The translations under genes and the position numbers were made by a program. A stretch of DNA of 64,000 nt from Thereva unica (Eukaryota > Arthropoda > Insecta > Diptera > Therevidae). Positions within the stretch are counted from its first letter, which is position 1. Every line of letters begins with the position of its first letter. Positions 45,900-57,265 of this stretch are shown in pieces. Location of the stretch: contig OX465282.1 of the NCBI GenBank assembly GCA_949987705.1, forward strand, positions 8,730,501-8,794,500, written 5' to 3'. The notes under the pieces were generated by a model. That model had not been told where the DNA came from. It saw nothing but the letters and a program-made list of their open reading frames with translations, and did no database searches.

Positions 45900-48135
45900 A
45901 GTGAACAAATAAGTTCGACAGTAAATGAAATCGGAATGGGAAGCGTACTGGAAAAACGATGCGGCCGACATGTCAGACGCGGGGTCCAGGCACGAGTACC
46001 AGACGCTGTACCAGACAATCCGGCGATTAGGCGACAAAACAACATCAACAAACGACGACATCAAAAAATCGGATGGAACTTTCGATATCTCTCTCCATGG
46101 GCGCCTACAGCGATTCTTTCACCAGATGTACAAAAACGATCCGCCACAAAGTGCAGCACCAGAACCGCCGATAATCGAAAACCGACGAATCAGTTTCTCG
46201 ATACCGAACCGACAATTACCGAGGTGAAGACGGCAATAAAATCTCTGAAAAATGGAAAAGCGCCGGGAATAGACCAACTAACTGCCGAGTTGTTCAACGA
46301 CTCCATGTCCTCATAACACACATGTGGCATTCGGATTCTGTCCCGTCGGCGTGGAAGAAAGCTGTCCCAATTTTGAAGAAAGACGACAGTCGGGAATGCA
46401 AGAATTATCGCGGTACTAGCCGTCTTTTTATCGTCGGCAAAGTATTTACGAAAATAATAAAATCGAGGCTAAAGGAAAGAACAAGCTGGATTGAGACTCC
46501 AACGAGGATGTATTGATCAAATATTCGCACTGCGTCAGCTAATGAAAGAAAGAAGTCGTTGCGGCAAAGAAACTATCATCGTCTTCATCGATATCAAATC
46601 GGTTTTCGATTGCATCGATTGGAACAGCTTGCGGAGAGCCTTGGAAACCGAACAAGTGCCATTAAAAATCATCCAACTTCTCTAAGTGTCGTACGATGGC
46701 TCAACCTGCAGCGTTCGTATTCGAAGCGGCTTTTCCGAGGAGTTCCTGATTCAAACGGATGTCCGACAGGGAGACGTCGCTTCGTCAGTACTCTTCAACG
46801 TTGTGATCGACGCGATTATAGGTGAAGCATTCGATTAACGACGCGGAGTTCGATACGACGACAAAAACTTCATAACCGACTGAATGTTCGTCAACGATAG
46901 CGCATGACACGACAGTTCCCGCATCGCCCAGTCATACGAGTTGAAATCAATGCTGAAAAGACTAAAGTGAACACAACGGACGGATCGAAGATCAATGTTC
47001 ACCTCGATGAAACCAAAGTCGAACAGGTTCCGATGCTCAAATATTTGGGATCATTGGTTAAGGAAACGAAAGTAGCATCGACGGCCGACGTTCACAGCCA
47101 GGCAACAGCAAGTGGTGCCTCGCCCAAGTGGTGTATATGGAAACGAACAAATATTGCCATAAGTACGCCTTTACCGAACGTTGATCTTTTTTATAAAACG
47201 GAAACTTCCGACACTGCTCAAGCCGCACGTCAACAGGCTCGAGGTATCCAAATGCGATGCTTGAAGCAGATTCTCCCACTGACATATAATAATGGACTGC
47301 TCATCTGAAATTATTCCATACAAATCGATGGCACCCAAAAGTATAGTTGTCGCACTCATCCATAGACCCCCGAACTGACAAGTAAAAAACAGACCTGATT
47401 TTATATTTTCCCTTTTGCACTAGTGATGTTTATATCTTTTGCTCTTTTCCCCATAGACCCCCGGATTTTGACATAAAGAATGTCAGTTGCTAAAACAGGC
47501 GTTAAGAACTTAAATTAGATACACATAAAATTTGGAAATTAATGAAAAAAAGGCATTTTAAAAGGTGAAAAAGTGAAAATAGTGTTTATTAATTTTTTTA
47601 AACAAAATATTTGTGTTATTTTAATGTTTTAAGTATCTATTTAAAAAAATGTAAATTTCAAAAGTGATTCCGGTGTTTACATGGAGTGAAAAAAGGTTTG
47701 TAGCCTATGGAACAAATTGGTGCCATGAAAAATTCCTCATGAGCTGTCCATTCTATATGTCAGTGGATTCTCCGTGTTTCATACCGCGATCGCCTTCGAA
47801 ACAAGACAGTTAGACAAAGATGCGTTCAGCTGATCAATGATCGAAGAAGAAATGCAATGTTGACTACGGTGGTTTGGACATGTTTGCCGCTTGCCACGTA
47901 AACTTCTCTGCCGAAATCATCCGTCAGACTGGAGAATTCAGCGATCGGCACCGAAGAAAACCTGGGTGAGGAATAACGAGGGCGACTTCAAGAATCAACG
48001 ATTATGAGTTAGAAAGGATCGAGACGTCGCCAAAAACCGGCAAGAGTGGAAACGAATCGTGAATAGAGTTCGAGACCCAGCTTTACCAACACCAGCTCCC
48101 GCACGGACCGCCAGCTAACGGATCAAGGAAAAAGA
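45900..48135 (+). pseudogene. LINE family J copy 2, interrupted by a MITE
   Basis: Reading with many frame changes gives a linker (EYQTLYQTIRRLGDKTTSTN) and reverse transcriptase motifs: AIKSLKNGKAPGIDQLTAEL, VPSAWKKAVPI, ECKNYRGTSRL, RGCIDQIFALRQLMKERSRC, IIVFIDIKSVFDCIDWNSLR, VRQGDVASVLFNVVI-like and MLKYLGSLVKETK. The C-terminus (SYRDRLRNKTVRQRC and RRWFGHVCRL-like) runs to gctaacggatcaagg at about 48125. The catalytic YADD region is decayed. A 489-bp MITE splits it at 47277-47765. The equivalent 5'-truncated copy at 16141-17022 lacks the MITE. The motif set suggests an RTE-like LINE. Confidence 0.75.
47277..47765. mobile_element. MITE with perfect 8-bp duplication and a documented empty site
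   Basis: The ends CACTGACATATA and the inverse match, and the similarity continues for about 50 bases (aatggac.gctcat, gaaatt..tcca-like, atggcacc). The flanks are gattctcc at 47269-47276 and 47766-47773. The paralogous LINE at about 16612-16629 reads gcagattctcggtatctc without an insert. A direct repeat catagacccccg occurs twice inside (about 47362 and 47451). The 8-bp duplication fits hAT or P-type elements. Confidence 0.9.
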
Positions 48136-49299
48136 GGTATGCTGCACTTACAAGTTCTTCTTCCCTGTCAGAAATTAGACCAAACCTAAATGGGAAGTGA
48201 AGTGAAGGTAGGTACCATTGTATATGAATGTATAAGAGTGAACAAAATGGAAGTAATGGAAGTTACGTCTACTTCACTTCTGCGTTATTTTGCTAGGCCA
48301 AACCAATTGTAATTGTCATACATATATGCGTAAAATTTTCTTACACAATTGACACTGCCTAAACATTGCGAGAACATGTCTTACTACAAGTTGCTCAGCA
48401 ATAGTTTCAGCCACACATGTGTGTCATTATCAGATACCGAACCATATCTCTGTATTCAAATTCGGCTGAAGCAAATGACGGTGCAGACTCTCTATAAACA
48501 GCGTCCAAATCGGTTTTAATTTCTCGTTCAAAGGTAAGAAGTTTATAATCGAGTATTCGACAACAACTTCATTTGTGTCCAAAATGTCTGAAATTACAGA
48601 AGTAAATCCTTCATAATCTACTTCAATAAACACAAAGTCCTATGATAAAATAATTGACCTAATTGCAAGATATCTGGAAAATCTAAGCTGAATATTAACT
48701 GGATTATCTCTTAAGAAATATCCGATGTGTCATTCTATTCTTTAACCTGAGAAAGATTTGGCCTGCACATTAGTGCTTCCTGTACAAAATAGAAATACAT
48801 GCATGTAGCATGTCAGATAAAAAAAAGTCTACTCTATAACTCTCGTAAAATATTAACAACTATTTCAGGTTATCCTCAGGTCAATCCAACAACGGTGGTA
48901 CCACTTGGAGCTAAGTTCACTTACATTAATTAAGCTTTGAAATATGCCAAGCGGGAAATCATTTTAGATGGCTTTAAAATTGTTTGTACTTTACAAGCCT
49001 TTAAAATATTTGGATGGATAACGATGTCCACCAGTATGCTTTAAGTCTTCCGCTGGCTCAATATAACTTCTCATTATCAGGTGACATCATGATCTCCACA
49101 ATAACGACTACCAACAAGGCACTATCCAACTCACCCTTGCTGTACACAATTTCCAATTTAAAATAAGCTCTAATTTCCATCATAACTCCAAGTTTCGAAT
49201 GTGTTTGAAGATACTTTCCACTTATTTCAAAGCTTTATATGGCTCATTGCAAAATTTCACTGAAATTTATGCGTAAATCAAAATTATACTTAACGAAAT
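48136..49299. other. No gene recognised
   Basis: This is AT-rich non-coding DNA with no recognisable coding content. Confidence 0.5.
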
Positions 49300-49850
49300 C
49301 CTCTGCCGAGCCTTCATCCAGCCTCACTTTATGCTGTGGTGACCCTATGAGGAAATCTCTCAACTATTTCAGTATTAAAATCCGATACCAAGCAAGTGCC
49401 TAGGTGCATAACTAATATTAAATCCGTGCATGATTTATGCTTATTATTTCAATTATTGCTGTAAACAGTGAAAATATTAACGGGCATCTCATGTTTCTCG
49501 GGCGCGCATACAGTTCCCCCACGAGGCAGAACATCAGCAACAAACTAAGCGCTCCTAGGGTTAAACACCTGCCGAACACGGATAAGTCAACATAGACCCA
49601 TCTTGGGCTATAAATATGCTTCAAATTACATAGCAGCATGTCAAATCGATTAAGTCGGCTTTTAATACGGTCGACCTTAAGGCTTCTCACTGGACAGTCT
49701 AATGTCCACTCTAGATATCCAGGTCTCCTGGGCAACCACCGAATGGACGCACCATAGCATCTCTATACCTATATCTGAAATGGACGTGTGCTAATCGTTC
49801 CGCATTCAAACAGTGATATGTCTGCGCCACAGTCGTCGTCGAGGTATGTG
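49300..49850 (+). pseudogene. Diverged LINE C-terminal remnant (tentative)
   Basis: Scattered plus-strand blocks such as CRAFIQPHFMLW, SNKLSAPRVKHLPNTDKS and LRLLTGQSNVHSRYPGLL resemble the thumb and tail of non-LTR retrotransposon proteins. Stops are too frequent to fix a frame or family. The opposite-strand open frame (49418-49735) is a shadow. Confidence 0.35.
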
Positions 49851-50609
49851 ACAATTTGGATATAATTTTACAAGTTTATGTCAATTTTTGAAGATATTTC
49901 CATTAGATAACGTGAGTCCGCAAATATCAAACGCACACGGTATCCGATATCGTGAGTAGTTAATTCAATTGCGGCGATCTCGTGTTATCGTTTTCTTTTG
50001 ATTTTTATTGAATATGTTTTTGTGAAAGAGATTTTATCAATTTGACATCGAGATGTTATTTATTGTGTAATTAGGGACACACTACACTGTAGCTGGAAGC
50101 TGAAGTCTAGACAGCTGGTAAAGGATCTGGTTTCGGAAGCTTCTTGCATTGCATTTAGAGCAGTTTAAAGTCGGTTATTTATTGCAATGCTAGCTCTAGC
50201 CTGGCGAAGAGGCTTTACTTTGTTGATAGAAAATTGTTTTAAAACAAATTCTTAGAGGAGTTCTGTTATCGTTTATGATAGTTATGAGACACGTGAGTAT
50301 AGCTAATGTAAAGAGGCAGATTATCTATAGAAAATGCATTCTTAGAAGACAGTTCGGTGAGCCGGTGCAGTAATTTGATTGCAGTCAAATAAATTTGTAA
50401 TCAGAAAAATAATAAAGGATCTGGATACGTTCGACAATTGAGAGACGAGCTATTAAAAAGATAAGTAAGTATTGGCAAGATAAGCAATAATGTATTGAGG
50501 GAAGCTGGTGGTCAGCCACCAGCGAGATGGAGGAAGTAGCATGTACTGTAGCGGCAACTATCTTGGACTGGTGGGAGTACGATCATAACCTACTCGTTGT
50601 GGTCCCTGG
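49851..50609. other. No gene recognised
   Basis: This is non-coding sequence; nothing specific was seen. Confidence 0.5.
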
Positions 50610-50900
50610 AAGATGTCCTGAAAGGGATAAGCTAATATGATCAACATACCAAGCCAAGAAGTAAAATTATCGTGTCGAGGGCTGCATGGTAGTTTTTGCA
50701 CTGTTGTTTAAAGATCTCCTCCCGGCACCTGGCGAACCCAGTGGTATAATGAGCTTCTGCCAGGATGGACCTACCCTTTCCTACTATACTCATGGGATTT
50801 TTATGGACCAATTATACCGGAGGAGGCCAAAGCAAGGAGGGCCGTAGTGCAATTGGAGAAATACATGGAGACAAGGTAACCATAGAGGATATATACCAGA
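50610..50900 (+). repeat. Second copy of the LINE I 5' segment
   Basis: This matches 38160-38390 in order and orientation (accaagccaaga; tcgtgtcgagggct; ggcacctggcg; gatggacctacc-like). It extends past that copy into a possible coding stretch (EEAKARRAVVQLEKYMETR). This extension is probably the start of ORF1 of the same LINE family. Confidence 0.45.
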
Positions 50901-51289
50901 GTTAGGAAATTAACTAGCTTGAGTCGTTTAGATATTGAATTCAGAAACACAAGGTGAATTTGCAAATCTGTCGTGCCAAGCGTTAGTTAGTTAGTTTGTG
51001 TTGATTTAAAATCGTTTGTAAAAACGTATAATATCCCCGTCCCTTGATTTTAATTTTAAATTAACCAACATCGGCAAATTAAATAGATTCAATTGCCTGG
51101 CGTGATATTTTGATTGGCGAATCGTTGAATTCTATCTTTATTAATTTCGTAGCTGTACTCTCTGAAGATTTTGACAGATGTGTCCCAAAGAAATCATATC
51201 AGAGTAACTCTCATCCTCCTATACCACAGGAGATTACTAAACCACAGAAATGTAATGTCTGAACTTTTATATAAGCTTACAAAAGTCTA

Positions 51290-52380
51290 AACAACTTTAT
51301 GTTTATGTGGCAGTTCTAAACTCAGGAGTCACCCTTTGTAATTCTAGTCCGTTATGTCGTTTGTCATATCATGGTGCAATATCTAGCAGTAAACTTACTA
51401 CCGGAGGGAGATAGGTTAAGGGTTATGAGATAGTCATGAACTCTGGATTAACGGTGACTCAAGGGGTCGATGGTGAACAAACGGCGTCGTCACAGATTAG
51501 TTTAAGGGCCCTCATTTGCACTTTATCCCACCAAGCCAAGGTGGTTATGAAAGTGCCGTCCCAAACGAGGGAGTTGTATTCGTGAAGAAGCAGAATGTAA
51601 GATTTATATATTACAGCATGGGTCGATGGTTGGAGGAGGAGCTTGAACCTCTTAAGGAACCCCAAGCACGGAGAAGCTTTTTTTATGTGAAAGACTAATG
51701 GCTCAGGAAAAGCCCTTTATACTGTTGACAATCTAATTTTTTTTTGTATAGAGTGCAATGTCGAAGCGATAAAGTAATGCAGATGGGAAAGTGAAAAGGG
51801 GAAGGAGAGTGGGGCTTTCGGGATTCGAACCCGGGACCTCTGGGATGGTAGTCAGACGCCTTTCTCCCTAGGCTACCGAGTTTGCCGATTTGGAATATGT
51901 GGTCATTCCATAACAAGTCTTTGTTTAATGTTACGTTCCACACGATCCACTCTCGGATGGAGAGGTGTTGCACTTTTTATTGGAGATAAGTCAGTACTTG
52001 GTATTGGATTCATTGAATTAACACAATACTTGTTTCCCAATCTAGAATGAGTTAAATGTCTTTGTTTATTTAATAGGATCGGGCTAGGCTCAAATTTGAC
52101 ACTATCCAATACTACTTTAACGGCCAGAGAGACATCGGTGGAAGTGCGTCGACTCCAAAAGCATTGAGTTTAGCTAATAAGGATGAGTGCCGAACTCTAT
52201 CAAAAGCCTTGGAGATATCTCAAGCAACCAGTCTAGACTCACCAAATCCATGCAAACTTCGGTTGGGATGTTCTATGAGGCAAACTAAAATATCGCCAAT
52301 AGATCTGCATCGAGCACCTCGCGAGTCCTGAAGAATAGCCTATTAATTGAATGGGCGTTGTCATTCCAGATCAAGATTTT
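51290..52380 (-). pseudogene. LINE family D copy, deleted and interrupted by a SINE
   Basis: Reading downwards from 52380, a block around the FRTREV region is joined to the ALDISKAFDRV region, with about 330 bases deleted relative to 39005-39330. KYCVNSMNPIPSTDLS-like and DLLWNDHIFQIGK follow, then a SINE insertion at 51678-51881. MGFLKRFKLLLQPSTHAVIY and EYNSLVWDGTFITTLAW come next, and the family D 3' end finishes at about 51290-51400. It is inactive. Confidence 0.75.
51678..51881 (-). mobile_element. tRNA-derived SINE (family S), short form, inside LINE D
   Basis: The minus strand starts CTCGGTAGCCTAGGGAG, with a B box gggttcgaatccc that is closer to a real tRNA than in the other copies. 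Tail blocks end in ctttcacataaaaaaa. It lacks about 250 bases of the body present at 19652-20104. The interrupted LINE reads FQI(G/A)K on one side and GFLKR on the other, as in the uninterrupted copy at 39990-40040. Confidence 0.8.
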
Positions 52381-52498
52381 TACAATTTAGAATTGTATTC
52401 TGAGGTAATGTCAAGAAAATGTACCGTCAAGAGACTTTCAAGATCATCAAATACAACATCACAGACTTACAACTGTCTCGTCCTATTCTGTATTTATA
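52381..52498. other. Unassigned sequence between the LINE D copy and the gypsy relic
   Basis: Possibly the remainder of the LTR of the older gypsy element. Its outer border was not found. Confidence 0.3.
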
Positions 52499-52707
52499 GA
52501 AATCTTTATTAACTTTAATTGACTACAACTGGAAGACTGATTAGAACCAGTTCTGTATATACATATGACAGATGGTGTTGGCTTGAAAGGACTGTTCTAG
52601 AAGTCGCGAAGACGTTCGTGGTAACGCCTTGTCTGCCTGGATGGTCTCGGCTGATGTCATTTCGAGTTGGATGATCGGTGCTTCTACATCGCTGCACGGC
52701 GGTTTCT
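52499..52707 (-). pseudogene. 3' part of an older Ty3/gypsy element (target of the young element)
   Basis: On the minus strand the polyprotein end of the relic continues across the young insertion. After the AATT target it reads RNRRAAM and stops, which suits the end of insect gypsy polyproteins. An AATAAA signal (plus-strand complement near 52504-52509) suggests a 3' LTR, but its borders could not be fixed. The matching upstream part is at 61555-62055. Confidence 0.55.
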
Positions 52708-52711
52708 AATT

Positions 52712-53860
52712 TGTCGCGTATTTTCCTTTAATATCGTGGATTTAACGTTTATTACTTTTTCCCGGGCGGGAACCCTTCGTAGGCCATGGAAGGCGACGAA
52801 ATCTGTATACGAGATTCCCTGTCATAATATTTCTTTCCTCTCTTTTTTTTTTAAATAAACTTGTTTGCGGAGAGCGGAATAAAAAACATATCCTTTTTCT
52901 CAAATGCCTTACACATATAGCAAATTGCAAATGCTTAGTAATTTATTATAATATTCACAACTTCTTAAAGGTATGAGCATCTTTATGCTACTTACTTGCT
53001 TCCCTACTTAATCCGGGCCCTTCTAACTAATATTATCTTTCCTAGACATGCAATTTAAATAAATAATACATTAATTAAGAGGAATAACTTAAAGACTATG
53101 TAAGCATGAATTTGACCAATATGGATAATGAATTATATAAATATAAATATGTAATATAATAAATATAACAGAATAAACATAACTTGTAATAAGGTTCTTT
53201 TCTCTTTTCTATTATTTTATTTTATATATATATAAATTAGTATGTATCTTTCTTATCTGGAAGTCCCACGGTGGTTAGTTGTGCGGTGTCTGCATATGGC
53301 GTTGATTAATTTGCTTCCTCCAACAGGTTAAGCTTTTATTAAATTCCATATGTCTCCTTTTCCCTGGAGCATTATATAATTAGGTACATTTTTTTTTATT
53401 ATGAGTGTACTACTCATATTTTTTTTTAAACTCTGACACTTTTATTTAGAGTAACTATATATATATATATTAAATGTTTTAAACTTTACTGGAATTTACT
53501 TTTCTAAATTTTACTTTTTTTTTGTTCCACTATAGGTCTATCCTCTTTGCAAGGTGGCACGAGAAGAAGGATCGGTTCTCTATTTTCTCGCCACGCGGCC
53601 TTTTTCGAAGACTCGGCATTCGAACTTCCGCTCTGTTCGAATCTTACAGGTTTTTAAGTGATTGGGTATTTTAATTGTTAGGTCTAATTAAAATAAATTT
53701 TTTTTTTTTTTTTGTAATATTCGTGTCTGATTTGTTATCGATAAATTTTGTAATGTTCATACTTGTTTACTTTGAAATAATTTTGTGTTTTACTAAGATT
53801 TCATTTAGGGCTTAGGGCATTTTTAATATTTTGCTTTCGTAGCAATTTTGATACGCTACA
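52712..53860 (-). repeat. 3' LTR of the Ty3/gypsy element
   Basis: It is 1149 bp and near-identical to the LTR at 60413-61554. It is TG...CA bounded and holds AATAAA signals on the element strand and long T and (ta)n runs. It contains gaggaataa-like bases near 53079 that are absent in the other LTR. Confidence 0.95.
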
Positions 53861-54118
53861 TTTCCTCCGAACCTGGGGAAAAAAATTGTGCTTCGCGAAT
53901 CCGTGTTAGTACAATTTTTTTTTTTTTTTTTTTTTTGTATATTAACTGAGTCGGGAGCTATACGCTTGCCGTTCTTAATAACAATGGAAATACACGATTA
54001 AAGGGATTTATAACTTGAGTTGAGTCGGGAGCTCTACGCTTGCCGCTCTTAATTATAATTATTGGAATGACGATTATAAAAGGATTATTAACTTGAAAAA
54101 TATATTATTTAATAAATA
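53861..54118 (-). other. 3' untranslated part with a duplicated motif and polypurine tract
   Basis: Next to the LTR the element strand reads cggaggaaa (complement of 53861-53869), a short purine-rich run suited to plus-strand priming. The rest contains two direct copies, 74 bases apart, of a block with tgagtcgggagct and acgcttgccg (53947 and 54021). Confidence 0.75.
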
Positions 54119-57100
54119 CTACTTTTTAAGATCCTTTATGTGCCATCGCCCTATATCAACCCCATTCCTATCCTTCAATCTATAACACAGGTCAGAAATC
54201 TTTTCGGTAACCGTGCATTCAACGAACTTTGGTGCTAACTTTGCGGAGAATCCTTTGGATTTGTCCGACAGTACATAGTTTCTTTTATAAACTGTATCAC
54301 CTACTTGAAATGTTAAACTATCATCACGTCCCTTGTCATAGTTTAGTTTATTTTTCTCATGACTCTTTTTGATTTTATCCAGGGTTTTATGTCGTTCCAG
54401 ATCGAATCGTCTTAGAAAATGCTGGCGTGCCTTAAGCGGGTCTTGCTGGTCATCGTACAATCGATGTTCGGTGCCACTATACACGAATTCTTTGCCATAG
54501 TTCAGGTAGTAAGCTGTGTTTCCGGTAGTTTCATTAATTGCCGTGTTCAAGGCTACGTTAATTTTACTTAGCTCCTTATCCCAGTGCTTATGATTGGATC
54601 CTACGTGTGCTCTCAACATATTTCCGATGCTTTGATTATATCTTTCAGTATTATTGTTCTGAGGGTGGTAATTACAATTATAAAATGTATATTGAACTTC
54701 GTATTTATTTAACAGGTTCTTGAATTCAGCTGATTTAAATTGAGGTCCATTATCACAAATGACTGTTTCAGGCACTCCAAATTTTAAAAACACGTTATCT
54801 TCTACATTCTTCGTTATATGTGGAGTGGTCGTAGACCGCAGTGGAAATAGGCAAGAATATTTCGTGAAAAAGTCAACCACTACTAGTAAAGCAATATGTC
54901 CCTTCGTTGATCTTGGAAGTGGTCCTAAAAGGTCCATTGAAATCATTTGCCATGGTTGACTGGCTTGCTTGCATTGGCCCATTTTACCGCTTTTCCTAGT
55001 ATTTTTCGCTTTGCTTTGCTTACAAATCCTGCATCTATCTACGTATCTTTTAACATCTAGTGGAACTCCTGGCCAATAATAACGACTAAGAACTCTAGCC
55101 TTTGTTTTATTAATACCACAATGACCTGCCATTGGGTTGTCATGGCAGTCGCGTAACACATCGTCTCTGGCTGACTCCGGCACCACAATTTTCCAAAGTT
55201 GTGTCCCATATTTGATGTCGCTATCTATAAACTTCATATATAATTTATCTCCTTCCACTTTCCAATTCGGGAATCGATTGGGGTTGAGTGATACCTTGGC
55301 CACCATTTTCAGATACCAATTGTCGTCTGGTTGTATTTCAAAATTTACGATGTTCACGTCAGGAATCCTTGAAATACAGTCTGCAACTACGTTATGCTTC
55401 CCTTTTTTATGTATCACTGTAAAATCGAATTGCTGTAACCTCATAACCCATCTCGCTATCCTACCTGAAGGGTTTTGTTGCTTAAATAGCCAAACTAACG
55501 AGTGGTGGTCGGTATATACCTTAAAATGACTACCTTCTATATACGGTCTGAATTTTTCAACTGCGAAAATCACTGCCAAGCATTCTTTTTCGGTGGTTGA
55601 GTAGTTTACTTCCGCTCCACGTAATTTTCTACTGGCGAAGGCCACAGGATGCTCGTTTTCGCCTTCTCCTTGTGTGATTAGAGCTCCTAAACCAATGTCT
55701 GATGCATCGCAATGTACGCTGAAAGGTTTCTCAAAATCAGGTGTTGATAGGACTGGTGCCGACGTTAGGGCATTCTTTAATTCGACAAAACTATTTTGCG
55801 AGGCTCCGGTCCAACGAATCGGTTTATTTTTTGTACCCTTGGTGAGGTCGTGTAAAGGTGCCGCGATAATTGCATAGTTTCTTATGAATCTCCTATACCA
55901 GGAACATAAGCCGAGGAACCGTTTCAATTCTTTGTATGTATTCGGTCGTGGAAAATTCAAAATAGTATCTACCTTTTCAGGGTCTGTTCGTAGACCATGC
56001 TTATCTAGTAAAAATCCGAGATATTGAAGCGATGAGCGACAGAACTTGCTTTTTTCTACATTTATACTCAAGTTCGCTAAGTTGAGTCGGCTATAAACAT
56101 ACTCTAATGCTTTAAGATGCTCTTCAAATGTCTCTGACGTAATAATAATATCATCTAAATAGATAAATATACCGTTGTCAGCTGCATGTAAGAAGAGGCC
56201 ATCCATTAACTTTTGCATTGTCTGAGCGGCATTGTTCAAACCAAATGGGAGGACTTTAAACTGGAAGAGGCCTTGACCAGGCACAACGAAGGCTGTCTTC
56301 TCTTTTGACTCTTCAGAGAGGGGTATCTGCCAGAAGGCGCTTTCCAAGTCGATAGATGATAAATATCTTGTTTTTCCTAATCTGTCTAAGATCGATGAAA
56401 CAAATGGGAGAGGGTACGCACACTTTTTGGTGACACTATTTAGCTTCCTACTATCCAAACAGAGTCGATCCTTGCCGTTCTTCTTCTTCACTAATACTAT
56501 TGGTGAACACCAAGGGCTTGTTGACGGTTCGACCACGTCTAATTTTAACATGCGTTCCAATTCGTTGCTCATTTTGTTCTGTATTACTGGTGATACTGGA
56601 TAATACCTCTGTTTGATTGGTTCCGCGTCTTCCGTGTCAATTCTGTGTTGTAATAGTGATGTTCTACCTAGGCCTCCTTCTGATAATTCACGGAATTTCG
56701 AAATAATATTTTCTAGTTTAAATTTTTGTTGTTGGGTTAAATCGGATTGGTCAAAAAGTTGTGGTTCTGTACTTGTGGCGGTGTTAATTGTATTGCAAGG
56801 CCATATTTCACCATTGAGTTCTAACTTTCCTCCAAAGATTTTCCAAAAGTCTACTCCTAGGATCATTTTGTGTGGAAAGCCGGGAATGGCAAACATCGTT
56901 ATTACTTTCATAAGATCGCCTACTTGTATGGGTACATCAAATGTTCCAATTGACAAGTGTATTGTGTCATCTGCTGTTGTGAATTTGCGCTTTGTGCTTC
57001 TATCGAGTTTTAAACCTAGTTGTCCTAAAAATTCTATACCTTCACTCCCAGCGACGGAGAAACCTGAGCCTGTATCGAGTAAGGAAGATACTTTAACATT

Positions 57101-57265
57101 AAATATTTCGATGTTGATGAATGGTCTGCTATCGGTAGTTTCGCTGTAGATTGTCAGTAGTTCGATTGGCTCGTTGAGGGTTGAGCATTTTCGGGACCAC
57201 CTCTTCTTTCTGAAGGAGCCGTGTCGGGTCCGTTGACTCCGACTCCAGGTTCGTTTTCCGGAAAA
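54119..57265 (-). CDS. pol: protease, reverse transcriptase, RNase H, integrase
   Basis: The frame is open from just after a TAA at 57272-57274. It is probably reached by -1 frameshifting from gag, so its first codon is not a start. The protease comes first with the active-site D-T-G at 57068-57076. The residue numbers below count from the codon at 56954-56956. Reverse transcriptase has the catalytic YLDD at 266-269. RNase H has D417, E458, D483 and D526. The integrase zinc motif is H605, H612, C642, C645, and the core is D675, D735, E771, with 35 residues between the last two. A C-terminal domain follows to residue 945. Order and motifs are typical of Ty3/gypsy, with no env and no stop codon. 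Clade is not resolved. Confidence 0.95.
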   Translation of the reverse strand, partial: FSGKRTWSRSQRTRHGSFRKKRWSRKCSTLNEPIELLTIYSETTDSRPFINIEIFNVKVSSLLDTGSGFSVAGSEGIEFLGQLGLKLDRSTKRKFTTADDTIHLSIGTFDVPIQVGDLMKVITMFAIPGFPHKMILGVDFWKIFGGKLELNGEIWPCNTINTATSTEPQLFDQSDLTQQQKFKLENIISKFRELSEGGLGRTSLLQHRIDTEDAEPIKQRYYPVSPVIQNKMSNELERMLKLDVVEPSTSPWCSPIVLVKKKNGKDRLCLDSRKLNSVTKKCAYPLPFVSSILDRLGKTRYLSSIDLESAFWQIPLSEESKEKTAFVVPGQGLFQFKVLPFGLNNAAQTMQKLMDGLFLHAADNGIFIYLDDIIITSETFEEHLKALEYVYSRLNLANLSINVEKSKFCRSSLQYLGFLLDKHGLRTDPEKVDTILNFPRPNTYKELKRFLGLCSWYRRFIRNYAIIAAPLHDLTKGTKNKPIRWTGASQNSFVELKNALTSAPVLSTPDFEKPFSVHCDASDIGLGALITQGEGENEHPVAFASRKLRGAEVNYSTTEKECLAVIFAVEKFRPYIEGSHFKVYTDHHSLVWLFKQQNPSGRIARWVMRLQQFDFTVIHKKGKHNVVADCISRIPDVNIVNFEIQPDDNWYLKMVAKVSLNPNRFPNWKVEGDKLYMKFIDSDIKYGTQLWKIVVPESARDDVLRDCHDNPMAGHCGINKTKARVLSRYYWPGVPLDVKRYVDRCRICKQSKAKNTRKSGKMGQCKQASQPWQMISMDLLGPLPRSTKGHIALLVVVDFFTKYSCLFPLRSTTTPHITKNVEDNVFLKFGVPETVICDNGPQFKSAEFKNLLNKYEVQYTFYNCNYHPQNNNTERYNQSIGNMLRAHVGSNHKHWDKELSKINVALNTAINETTGNTAYYLNYGKEFVYSGTEHRLYDDQQDPLKARQHFLRRFDLERHKTLDKIKKSHEKNKLNYDKGRDDSLTFQVGDTVYKRNYVLSDKSKGFSAKLAPKFVECTVTEKISDLCYRLKDRNGVDIGRWHIKDLKK

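Noticed and set aside
49418..49735. 105-codon minus-strand frame
   Set aside because: The plus strand in this stretch carries LINE-like blocks, so this is a shadow.
52667..52858. 63-codon frame across the LTR border
   Set aside because: It reads across the junction of flank and LTR and recurs in the other LTR only as LTR sequence.
56954..56956. Start codon for pol at the beginning of its 945-codon part
   Set aside because: The codon is TTG and lies inside the protease. The frame is open upstream to 57271 and includes the D-T-G site, so entry by frameshift is more likely.
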